64,000 nt of DNA, taken from assembly GCA_951799445.1 (NCBI GenBank), contig OX637289.1:23374245-23438244 (forward strand). Reading direction: 5' to 3'. Both the position numbers and the translations under genes were made by a program. The notes beneath the pieces are model-generated. The model saw only the letters and a list, made by a program, of their open reading frames with translations. It made no database searches and was not told where the DNA came from. This document shows positions 12,228 to 22,000 of the stretch, in pieces. This DNA comes from Pseudisothecium myosuroides (Eukaryota; Streptophyta; Bryopsida; Hypnales; Lembophyllaceae). How positions within the stretch are numbered: the first letter of the stretch is position 1; each line of letters starts with the position of its first letter.

Positions 12228-12623
12228 AGGTAGAAGCACCTAAAGTGAACAAGAGTCATTTATAGACATCTACAAAACAACCTAAATCCACACGCAAGTG
12301 GACCTAAAGTAGACAGGCGGGGTTCCAAAAAGTTGACAGTAGGTCATGCGTTGGCCAATCACCCGCGTGTGATCCAAGCTTACATTGTGTCACTTTTGGA
12401 TGTTTTTGTGCCCACTTTCAGGTGTTAGTCTAGTGTCCACAATAGGTGCATCTATGAAGTTGTTTTTAAAAAATTCGTATTATATTCATATAGAGTCGGA
12501 AAAATATGAAACTAATTTTCTCGGTTTCATAACTAGTTCTTTACAAGCGCACAATTTTTTTTCTCTATGCACCCTCGAGATCAAGAGATCCAAAACAAGT
12601 GTCCTATTTAGGTGCTTCTACCT
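12228..12623. mobile_element. TA-flanked MITE (family C/D) in the SAC3-A 5' flank
   Basis: The terminal inverted repeats are AGGTAGAAGCACCTAAA at the left and TTTAGGTGCTTCTACCT at the right. Each is flanked by TA (12226-12227 and 12624-12625), the target site of Tc1/mariner elements. It is 396 bp with no coding frame. It ends about 175 bp upstream of the likely 5'UTR splice donor of SAC3-A, so it lies in or next to that promoter; SAC3-B lacks it. Confidence 0.75.
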
Positions 12624-12649
12624 TATTGGTGTTCCTTCTCTCTCTAACC

Positions 12650-13704
12650 TTAGCCAGCCTGGAGCCTGCCTTTTGAAGGACCTTGGCTCTCATGTGGAAT
12701 TTCTCGCGTGAGCGCGAGTTAGGGTTGCAGCTCCGTCCGCCTGCTCCTGCTGCAGCGTCCGCGGTCCCGCTTCTCCTCGCGTCGCTCTTTCACTTGCGGT
12801 GAGTGCTTTCATTCTTCTGCCCATTCTGTTTTCGTTAATTTTCTTGCTTCTCTTTTCTCGGCCACTGTTTTTTTGCTACCTGCACTCGAGCGGTGATGGC
12901 GAATTCTTGGAGCGAGGGACGGGGTTTTAGAGGCTCAGCATTCCCTGAAGTCATTTCGTCGTGGTGGAGGTTCTGAAGCTGTAGCGACGCAGAGATTCCT
13001 GTTGCATGCCATGTTTCTTCTTGATTAGGTTAAAGGAGTCTTTTGGTATTCGCGATCCTGTTTCGAAGGGATCACACGAATTAGTACGAGGAACGATTCG
13101 GCTTCTTGAGTTTGAAGTAGAGGCTGTTATGACGAAGATATTAGGCCATGGTTCCGAAATTATTCAATGCAGTGATTGACTGGGGTTTACGGTGATGGTT
13201 GTGATTTTTATTGAAAGCATTGTTGAGGAAGGGTGTGGGTTGGTGTCCACTCATTCCAATGGGATCATGTGTAGGCGGGCAAGCATTTTTTAGCAGGCAA
13301 ATTTTGAGTCCGTGCACGCGCTGATATGATTCAGAGATTTGAAAGAAATCGTGTTGAGCTGCCTTGTTGCCCAGCCGTTCTTGGAGGCAGTCAAAAGAAG
13401 AGGTTTCTGTGGCAGGGTTGTGGAGGGTGATCAGGGAGTGCTCAGGCAGCGAACGGAAACGGATTGGATGCCCCGCGCGAGTAGTGATTAGGTATTGCGT
13501 CTCTTGATGATTTTGTAACCTAATTCAGAGGAGGCATATTTTTAGGCATTCATGGTGTTGAGACCAGCATCGAGTATTGCTTTAGGTGCTGAGGCTTCCG
13601 TTTCGGTGCGGGTCTGCAAGTTTGCTAGACTCGGGCGAGGCCGAGGATGGGCAAAAGCAGGTCACCTCGAGTTGAAGCAGTATTGAGTTGAACCCTATTC
13701 ATTA
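12650..13704 (+). promoter_or_regulatory. SAC3-A promoter-proximal region and 5'UTR with probable intron
   Basis: GC content rises sharply at about 12680. A good splice donor GCG|GTGAGT lies at 12799-12800. Candidate acceptors before the start codon include TTTTTAG at 13545; the exact one cannot be settled by eye. From about 13318 the sequence is ~98% identical to the SAC3-B leader, whereas upstream identity drops to roughly 70%. Confidence 0.45.
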
Positions 13705-16700
13705 ATGGCAGGGGTTGGCGACGAGTATGACAACCGGAGGATCAATGTGTATGGCGTTCCGTCCTCGCGGGACAACAATGTTGTGGCGTATTCCGATCCC
13801 GGAAGTGCTTGGGGTGGCCAACTCTACGATCCAGCGTCCCAGCAGCAGCAGCAGCAACAGCAACAGCAGCAACAACAATGGTACGGATATTATCCGGAGC
13901 AGCAGACGGAGGACAGAGGGCAGGGTGGGCAAGACGGCATGGCAGCCCCTCCTTTGCCCGCAATGCCACCCCCGCAGGCCCCCTTGCCACCGGGTTTGGC
14001 GACGACCGGGGCGTGGGCGGGGAACGATCCAGGGGCAGCAGCGAACGGCGGCAGCGATCCCTACGCCGCGTACAACTACGCTGTGCAGCAGGTGCAAGAG
14101 TTTGGTGGTTACGGAGCCGGGGAACTGCAGTCCGGCAACAGCTATGGCAACCCTAACCCGGTGGCTGCCAACGGCTCGCAAGGGTCGTATGTGCAGGGTT
14201 ACACGGGGTACAATTACGCGGGCGACCCGAATGCCTACAATTATCAGGGATATCAGGGATATCCGAAGCAGGGGGAGAACTCGTATGGTCCGAATGCGGC
14301 AATGTACAGCAACGCCGTTGCTCCATATGTGGCCCCTACTCAGTATCCACACCCCGGCAGCCACCCGGATGCAGGTTCTTACGGAACCAGCGGCAATTAC
14401 TACGATCCCAATGGCTACCAGTCCGCTGGCTATCGGCATCCAGGTGATGGTGAACAGGCTCCGAGCCCTTGGAGCGATCCCAACCAGGGTAAGTACAGCT
14501 ACGGAGGTTACGTGAACGCCGGCTATGGTGCTGTGACTGGAAAGGCGGACGATACCACGCAGTATGCAGCTCCAGATTACTCGCAGCAGTGGGCCGAATA
14601 CTATGCCAGTTTGGAAGCCGCTGCACAAGCTGGTCCACAAGCTGCTAATGGGTCGAGCAATGGCGTTGGCCAGGCAGCAGCAACGGCAGCAGCTCAGGCG
14701 TCGGCAGCACCAACATATGCGAGTGTTGTGTCTGCTCCCACTGCCCAGCAACCACCTCCTCCTGGTACTGCAGCACCTGTCGTTTCTTGGGCAGCCTCTG
14801 CAGCGTCGCAGCAAGGATACGGTGAGTTGCACGGTTCTGAGCTTTCTTCAATCACGGAAGCTCCGAATGCAGGCGCGGTTTGGATTGGTGGTGGCGTTCA
14901 GGTGTCCCAGAGCGATCATTTGAACCAGGGATACTTTCCACCGCTGCCGACGCAGACAAGACCAGCTGCGGTTCAGCCTGAGGATCAACCGCTGGAGTTT
15001 CAGAAAATTGAAGGCGGACAGACTATTCCGCAGCAGCAGCAGCAGCATCAACAGCCCCTGCATTTGCCGATCAAAGCCGCGAAATTGCACATCGTGACGA
15101 ATCCACGGATCACTGGGAATGCTGGCGGTGTGGGTGCCGGTAAGGAGACGGCGAAACCGGCTTACTTGAGCGTTTCTGCCAAGAAGGCGGGTGCTTCCGG
15201 CGCTTCTACGGATGCTGTGGCGGACGCGACGCTGCAGCCCGGCATGTTTCCGTCCTCATTGCGTGCTTATGTGGAGCGCGCTTTGTCTCGTTGCAAGGAT
15301 GAGTCTCAGAAAGCGGGTTGCCAGGAAATCATGAAGGACATGATCACGAGCGCGTCGATGGACGGTACATTGTTCACGAAGGATTGGGACACGGAGCCCC
15401 TGTTTGCCATCCCTGCGGCCTCATCTTTGGGTTCGTCGACGAAGAAGCCGACGCAGCTGCAGAGCAGTTTGGACAAGCCCGACTGGAGCGTGGCCCGGCG
15501 TCTGAAAACTCGTTGGGAGGCTCCCGCGCCGGAGGGATCCGATGACAAAGCCGCTCGGGGTCATAGTTTTCACGGCACTGCGAGGGAAGGCGTTCCGGAT
15601 GCATCGAAAGAGAAGAACAGCGTGCATTTTCAGAGCAAATGGGAGAAGCGTGAGAATACGTGGAACAAGTCGTCGAGTGCGACCACGAGCATCCCAGACC
15701 CTGTGGATATGAAGAACCTATCCAAGAGGGGTTTGAAGAGGCTTCGTAAGGTGGGTCTGAATCTGAAGTGGGGCGATACGAATCCTTCGAGCGAGAGCGA
15801 AGAGGAGCCTGGGCTGCATCTCGGATCTGTGTCGACGGCCGACACCCCCGAAGAGAAGGAGAGACGTCAGAACCGTTTCAAGCGTTTCGATCGAGGGAAG
15901 GAGCATTCGGGGAGAGGAGGGAAGGGTTCGGGCCGGGGGAGGGGAGCATCAGCGGGGAGTGCGAGTTCTCGTCGGGCGACGGCGCTGCAGCTGGCTTTGA
16001 GTTCCGGGGAGGGTCAGAACGGTCGTGCCGTGGAGGACATCGACTGGGACTCTTTGACGATTCGCGGCACGTGTCAAGAGGTGGAGAAGCGTTACCTGCG
16101 TCTGACTTCGGCTCCGGATCCTGGTACGGTGCGACCCGAGGACGTGTTGAGGCGAGCGTTGGAGATGGTGAAGAGCACTTCGAAGAGCTATTTGTTCAAG
16201 TGCGAGCAGTTGAAGTCGATCCGTCAGGACCTGACGGTGCAGCGAATCCGGGACGAGTTCACTGTGGAGGTGTACGAGACGCACGGTCGCATGGCTTTGG
16301 AGGCCGGGGATCTTCCCGAGTACAACCAGTGTCAGACGCAACTGAAGGCTTTGTACGGGGAAGGCATCCGCGGGTGCAGCAACGAGTTCGCGGCGTACAG
16401 CTTGCTGTACATTCTGTTCAACCGCGGCAACAGCCGCGACCTGGTGTCTGCGATGTCGAGGTTGACAGCCGACGGCAGGCGCGACTCGGTGGTGCAGCAC
16501 GCGCTGTCCGTGCGTCATGCTTTGGCGATGGGCAACTACACTTCTTTTTTCCGTCTGTACCGGCGTGCTCCTGTGCTGAGCCCTTGCTTGATGGACATGC
16601 ACGTGGAGAAGATGCGGTTCGAAGCCGTGAAGTGCATGACTCGTTCTTACCGTCCTACGATTCCCGTGTCTTGGGTGGCGCGTGCTCTCGGGTTCATCGG

Positions 16701-16926
16701 TGAGCCGATTTCGGAAGGGGAAGCGGAGGTCGTCGGGGAAGGGTTGGAGGAGTGCGAGGAGTGGTTGAGGGTCCACGGCGCGCAAGTGCAGTTGGACGTG
16801 AGCTCGAGCGAGTTGGTGGTGGAAGCGAAGTTGAGCTCGACGAGCCTGTTCATGCCTGAGCCTGAGGACGTGGTTCCCCACGGCGACGCGAATCTGGCTC
16901 TGAATGACTTTTTTTCGCGTTCTTAG
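13705..16926 (+). CDS. SAC3/GANP-domain protein, SAC3A/THP3/LENG8-like (copy A)
   Basis: A 1073-aa protein encoded in one exon. Residues 1-460 are Q/G/Y/A-rich and low in complexity, with a run of 13 glutamines near residue 46. A basic segment KNLSKRGLKRLRKVGLNLKWG-like follows near residue 670, then an RG-rich stretch. From about residue 780 comes the SAC3/GANP helical domain, ending in STSLFMPEPEDVV...NDFF, the typical C terminus of plant SAC3A. Proteins of this family act in the nucleus in mRNA processing/export and splicing-associated complexes (family knowledge). The start ATGGCAGG is the first ATG of the frame, in good plant context. A possible AATAAA poly(A) signal lies at 17349. SAC3-B is a near-identical inverted copy. 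Plant orthologues that I recall are multi-exonic, so the lack of coding introns may reflect an ancient retrocopy; this is inference. Confidence 0.93.
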   Translation: MAGVGDEYDNRRINVYGVPSSRDNNVVAYSDPGSAWGGQLYDPASQQQQQQQQQQQQQWYGYYPEQQTEDRGQGGQDGMAAPPLPAMPPPQAPLPPGLATTGAWAGNDPGAAANGGSDPYAAYNYAVQQVQEFGGYGAGELQSGNSYGNPNPVAANGSQGSYVQGYTGYNYAGDPNAYNYQGYQGYPKQGENSYGPNAAMYSNAVAPYVAPTQYPHPGSHPDAGSYGTSGNYYDPNGYQSAGYRHPGDGEQAPSPWSDPNQGKYSYGGYVNAGYGAVTGKADDTTQYAAPDYSQQWAEYYASLEAAAQAGPQAANGSSNGVGQAAATAAAQASAAPTYASVVSAPTAQQPPPPGTAAPVVSWAASAASQQGYGELHGSELSSITEAPNAGAVWIGGGVQVSQSDHLNQGYFPPLPTQTRPAAVQPEDQPLEFQKIEGGQTIPQQQQQHQQPLHLPIKAAKLHIVTNPRITGNAGGVGAGKETAKPAYLSVSAKKAGASGASTDAVADATLQPGMFPSSLRAYVERALSRCKDESQKAGCQEIMKDMITSASMDGTLFTKDWDTEPLFAIPAASSLGSSTKKPTQLQSSLDKPDWSVARRLKTRWEAPAPEGSDDKAARGHSFHGTAREGVPDASKEKNSVHFQSKWEKRENTWNKSSSATTSIPDPVDMKNLSKRGLKRLRKVGLNLKWGDTNPSSESEEEPGLHLGSVSTADTPEEKERRQNRFKRFDRGKEHSGRGGKGSGRGRGASAGSASSRRATALQLALSSGEGQNGRAVEDIDWDSLTIRGTCQEVEKRYLRLTSAPDPGTVRPEDVLRRALEMVKSTSKSYLFKCEQLKSIRQDLTVQRIRDEFTVEVYETHGRMALEAGDLPEYNQCQTQLKALYGEGIRGCSNEFAAYSLLYILFNRGNSRDLVSAMSRLTADGRRDSVVQHALSVRHALAMGNYTSFFRLYRRAPVLSPCLMDMHVEKMRFEAVKCMTRSYRPTIPVSWVARALGFIGEPISEGEAEVVGEGLEECEEWLRVHGAQVQLDVSSSELVVEAKLSSTSLFMPEPEDVVPHGDANLALNDFFSRS

Positions 16927-17207
16927 TATTGAGTAGGTTGTACCGTCGATGGTTATTGGACGGGTTGAGGTTCTTGGTAGGCCAATTGCCCCTTGAGTCG
17001 GTTTCGTGTGTGTTTAGGAATGCCATTGATCCTGTAACAAGTATGATAGCTCGCCTTGTTGAGCATGAGCGAGCATGCTTGAACGGGTTGAGGAACACCA
17101 TTTTATTGTGCAGAAATCTGCATCGCGCTTACCTTATAAAGTTTTTCGTTGAGACCCCTGAGGCAGGGTCACGAGAAGGATACTTGGAGTTTCTTGGACG
17201 GTCGTTG
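16927..17207 (+). other. SAC3-A 3'UTR segment shared with SAC3-B
   Basis: About 280 bp after the stop codon are almost identical to the reverse complement of 50642-50919. Similarity ends abruptly at about 17207. The open frame beginning at 16929 is not a gene: it has no recognisable domain and is conserved only because the UTR is. Confidence 0.7.
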
Positions 17208-17459
17208 GAATTTGAAGGCTGGTCTACCTTTCACATGAAAGTTTAGTAAAGAATTTTCCCTTGATGTTGGAGGGTTATCAAATTAATACCCCTTTAATTT
17301 TTCCTTAAGTGAATGCCGCAAAGCCGTGTGGATTGTCTAAATTCAAGTAATAAAGTACACATTCACTGTAAAAAAAGACATCAAAACCTCATTGAATCCA
17401 ATAAATCAGTAAAGTATGGTTCTGACTCCCAAGTCCGTCGCTAGTTCATGTACTATATA

Positions 17460-17743
17460 AGGTAGGAGGCTCATAAAGCGACCGGGCTGTAAAACCGACG
17501 TTGGCACAGGTACATTTTGCTCTCTTCCATGTACCATTTTAGGAGGTGGTCGCTTTAAGTGACCACTGTGTTTCAACTTCAAAAATTCATAACTAATTCT
17601 AGAGGTTTAAAAAATATGAAACAACTTGAGTTAGAAGCGAATTCCATTTTTCTTCTTACTAAAATTTACTGAAAATTGTTTTGAATTAGCTTCCCCCAAA
17701 TGGCAAACAACTCTTAGATGGTCAGTTTATGAGCCTACTACCT
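17460..17743. mobile_element. TA-flanked MITE (family C) downstream of SAC3-A
   Basis: The ends are AGGTAGGAGGCTCATAAA and TTTATGAGCCTACTACCT, with TA on both outer sides (17458-17459, 17744-17745). It is 284 bp. It shares a long internal block beginning GTGTTTCAACTTCAAAAATT with the copies at 36856-37140 and 43600-43929. Tc1/mariner (Stowaway-like) by target site. Confidence 0.75.
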
Positions 17744-19010
17744 TACTAGCTTATCCTAATAATGCATGGGACACCAGCTTATCAAATCTCATTTTTGTCA
17801 ATTAGAGAGAGTTTATATATTATTGTATTGTATCAATTTCTACAAAAATATAATAAAATTGTGGTGATTAATTATATATATGTCATTAATTTTTCCCCTT
17901 CACCAATAGGACAAATTAGTTTGCAATGTTTCATCTCACTCCAAATATCAAAGATTCTAAACCAATTTATATCTTCAATTTCTTTTCCTCACAAATACAT
18001 CCTCATTAGTGCTTCCTAAATTCATTATACTTTGTTGTTCACTTTTCAACAAACTTTGTTTTGAGAAGCTAAGCTCATGGCTATGCTTGGTGAATTAGAA
18101 TGGCCAACTAGCCTAACCAACAAAATCCTATGAACGAACTTCCATGTACAAAAATCACTTAAGCTTTGTAGAAAAAAAACAAAAGATTTTTTTAAAATCT
18201 ATGTGAAAGAGTGCAATGTTCACAAGAGGAGAATTGGAATTGTTAGCAACAATATCACAAAGAGAAGCCAATGAAAATCAGGGGAAGCAACCTTTCCAAC
18301 TTCCAAAAAATAATTTATCATTGAACTTGAACTTTTTGGTTGCTATTAGTTTGGCAACAAGACAATTACTCTTAAAATGTAGTATCCCTTTACTCATATA
18401 GAAATGTAAACACCATGGAAGTTGGTGAAAGCAATTCTGATTCTAGAAAACTTGAAAATTGTTTTTATTTTGACCTTGTATGGAAGTTTGCCCTTAAGCT
18501 TGCCCTAAGCCTTTTGACCTTGATATCAACCCCTAGGGTTGGTTGTTGACATACCCTAATAGCCAAAGTCTACGGTGATCCCCAATGTTCGATGTCTTTG
18601 GAATAAATAAAAATGAGTTTCAAAACCCAGGTCAGTGCCTGCAGGAACTTTAGCAGGAATTTCCAATAACGAAATTGCTTCAAGTAAAATCTGCATCTGT
18701 GTGGCGGTGCACAAAATGCGGTGTTCTGAGTCCTGGCCAGATTAGCTCTCCTTGTCAACAGGCAGGTTCAAGTTAAGAACCTCTTACAAACTAGGCAACA
18801 CTCAAACCTCTTGAATCTCAGCACTGCAGTCTCGACTTCTTCACTACGGCAATAGTTTTAAAATGTGAAAGGTGTGCTACAGTCAAAGATAGAATGGCAA
18901 ATGCGCAAGATATTCTATAATGTAATCTTACAGGAGGTCGTAATAAAGAGGTTTGTGTGGGCTTACTGCTCACACGCATGTTTCTAAAGTTCTCGTGCGA
19001 GCACGGCAAA
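17744..19010. other. Intergenic DNA between SAC3-A and RBM19
   Basis: No gene is seen. The right-hand part (about 18700-19010) is probably the 3'UTR of the minus-strand RBM19 gene. Short frames here have no protein-like character. Confidence 0.45.
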
Positions 19011-22000
19011 CTATTCTGCGAAGTGACCAAAAGACATTCGAGAATCGTCCATGTCTGCCTGTTTTCTCCTCTTCGATCGTGGTCCTTCACCATTGGCCTC
19101 AGAAAACTGTGAAGCTGTTCGAGCTCGAAGCTCTTCAAGACTTTCACCTTCTTTTGCCCTCTCCAGTACCTGAGAAGGAAAAAAAAAGATTGAAATGCAT
19201 GGTTTGGTATGAATAGCCCATGTTTGAAACTCCACTACTATTTGAAGCACAAGGCAATGATCTCGGATCCAGTAGGCCTTGGACATGTTTGAAGGCAAAA
19301 GAATCAGACCCAGACATACACAATTCTATCGCTACTGTGTTCTGTTATTAGAAACCTTGTCTTCAATCTAAATATAAATTAACTCACTCACCAACATCGA
19401 CGAGGCAATTCACTCATATGATTAATGTACGTAACTGTAACCAATCTGTCCTCTTAATTAAGTGTCCAAATGACCAAACGTGGCCTCTTCTTTATCTATA
19501 AGAACTGAAATATATCATTTGGGAAGCTTCAAGGAAACAAAATGTACAAATTATAGAAAGAAGTCATACCTAACAATTTTGAACCATAGAAATATGTTCG
19601 GAAAGTTGCTATATTTGACTATTAGCTTCCGAATTGAAGGTACTATTCTTAGCTGGGACATGTAGAGGTTTATATAAACTTTAGATAAAGGATGAAGATG
19701 GAATACCATGTGCCGCCCATACAAATGGGTGCTTTGAAGAGCTTCAAAAGCATTTTGGGCTTCCTTTTTGGTCAAGAACTCCACAAATGCGAAACCTCGA
19801 TGATGGCCATCGAACTTCTTTGGCAACCTAATGCTCTTGATCTGCTCCAAGTATACACACAGGTCTCAGGAAAACTTATGTCCAGCAACAGACACTAGGC
19901 ATGTCGTGCTTTGCAGAACCTCCATATAAATTTCCATTTCGTTCTTCAGAACAAACCTACCTATCTAGATTGCACATGATATTCTTAACCAGATTCTTGA
20001 CCACAACCTGCTAAACTTAGTTACCAGAAGAAGAAGAAAACAATTCCACGAGAATGTCAAGCGAACACATGAAAACCCGACCAAGAGTTTCAATCCTGAA
20101 TGAGAGAAGATTGAACGCTTAGGACTTCATGCACGATGCAAAAAAACTAAACACAAGATGCACACAGAAGCTAAACCCCACCAACCTGGCCAAAAGGATT
20201 AAATATTTGTTGCAGGTCTTTCCTCGTTGCTTCAAAAGCCACATTTCTAACAATAATCTTAGTCGAGCTTTCCTTGCTTTCATTTTTTCCTTTTGTAGCA
20301 GACACCCTAGAATCGCTTCCACCAGCCTTTTTAGCATTATGGCTTAGCTGAAGAACCAAGGCATGTCCATCGAGTACGGTACCCTACAAAGATAATGAGA
20401 TCCAGAGTGTTAAAAAATCGCGTTTTCGGTACTTGACTTCGTAAAAAAGAAACCTGGATTCTTCCTAAAGTATTTATAGTAAGAAATTTGGAGGCATATT
20501 GGAAGCATGCTCATGATGATTTCAACGTCACCACCTTTCTTTGGTGAGGAACTTGCAACAACTTTGAGGAATAACCAACTAAAATCAATAATCACAAAAT
20601 AAAATATCAATAGCCGGGAATTTATACTTCAAAGAGGCGCCCGATTTTGCTATACACTAATCAGACCATGAAAAATCACTTAATTTCTGAACCGATATAA
20701 GGTCCTGACAAAATGAACGAGCAAATAGACATAAAAAATCAAACCAAAAAATTGGAGACTAATACTAGTAGGAGTAGCACCTGTAAATTCTGGCAGACCA
20801 TTTTCGCAGTGTCCACACTATCAAATTCAACAAAACCAAAACCCATCGACAACGGCTTCCCTGATTTTGATTGTTTCTTCTTGATCTGCATGCACAAACC
20901 CTCTGACATCGTCAATAATGGTACTCATCTCCCACGGTTGGGAACCACTGCTTATGACGGCATCTAGAAAACCATCTCTTTAGAAAATAATCCAAAAGAT
21001 ATTCTGTCGTTTATTTATTTTTAAATGAAAGTACACCGCAACTGAGCCATGCATAATCAATATGAGAAGACTAACCGTCATGCTTCGAACAGCTCCCTGG
21101 GTGATTTTCTGCTGAAAATGCTGCTTCAAAGAGACTTCAGAGGTTGAAAAATTTAAATTCTTAACGAAAACAGATCGAGCCTGCTCGACATCATCATCTT
21201 CAGTAAGTGCTGCTACTTGAGACTCTACAACAGCTCGCTGCAGTTGTTTATCCCCGACGGAACCTTTTGTCTTCTCTGCGACTCTTGATTTTTTAACTCC
21301 AGTCAGCAAGTTCACAGGTGCCCACTCCAGGTACAATGGCACATGCCTGCCCATCTCAGCTGTTAGATTATCGTCTATGCTCAAGGTTTCAGAACTTTAT
21401 CACCAATTCCCGTCTGATAACCCATGGAGCCAAAATTTGGACAAAAAAGCGAATAGAACTTATAAGTCAAAAGCAGACTTCGAAATACCAAGGAAATGGT
21501 AGCACGCATCAGTATCTTACTTAAATCGCTTGTAAGCCAAACCCTTGAACGCACGACGTGCTTCAGACGCTTCCAAATATTCTACCTGTTCCAAAAGTAA
21601 CACAGACATGCTTAGCAATATCCAACCAAATTCATGTGCATAAATGGGTTAAAAGCCATTAAAGAGACAAACCGCCGAGAAAAATCTACAAGAAGGTGAG
21701 AAAAAGGGAAAGATGATGAATTAAAAAGCATGGTTTACCAAAGCAAGTGTTTTTGTTGGGGGAAGGATCACTCTCGCAATACTACCAAATACACCAAACA
21801 TGGAAACCAACTCCGCTTCAGTTGTAGAGAATGGGAGATTCTTCACTAGTATTACACTTGAACTCCGGTTCACTTTCATTTCCTTTCCAGATGCAACCTG
21901 TTCCAGGACCTCAATGTTTACACCTTCATCACTGAGTGCCCGTTTTGTCTCGGCTATAATGTGAGTTTCTCCTAACGCCATTCGAACTGCTAAATCGTCG

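Noticed and set aside
13702..14832. 376-codon minus-strand open frame over SAC3-A (and its 456-codon mirror at 52756-54126)
   Set aside because: It is a shadow of the GC-rich, repetitive SAC3 coding sequence, L/R/V/I-rich with a poly-L run opposite the glutamine codons. The sense frame has clear SAC3 homology.
15768..16881. 311- and 310-codon frames in alternate frames of the SAC3 C-terminal half (also 50965-52078)
   Set aside because: Their composition (R/G/E- or H/Q/R-rich) is that of frame shadows. They are present in both copies only because the DNA is nearly identical.
16929..17246. 105-codon frame directly after the SAC3-A stop (and 50585-50917 in copy B), considered as an extra exon
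   Set aside because: The SAC3 protein ends with its family-typical NDFF tail before it. The two copies diverge at the same point as the UTR, not at a codon or splice boundary.
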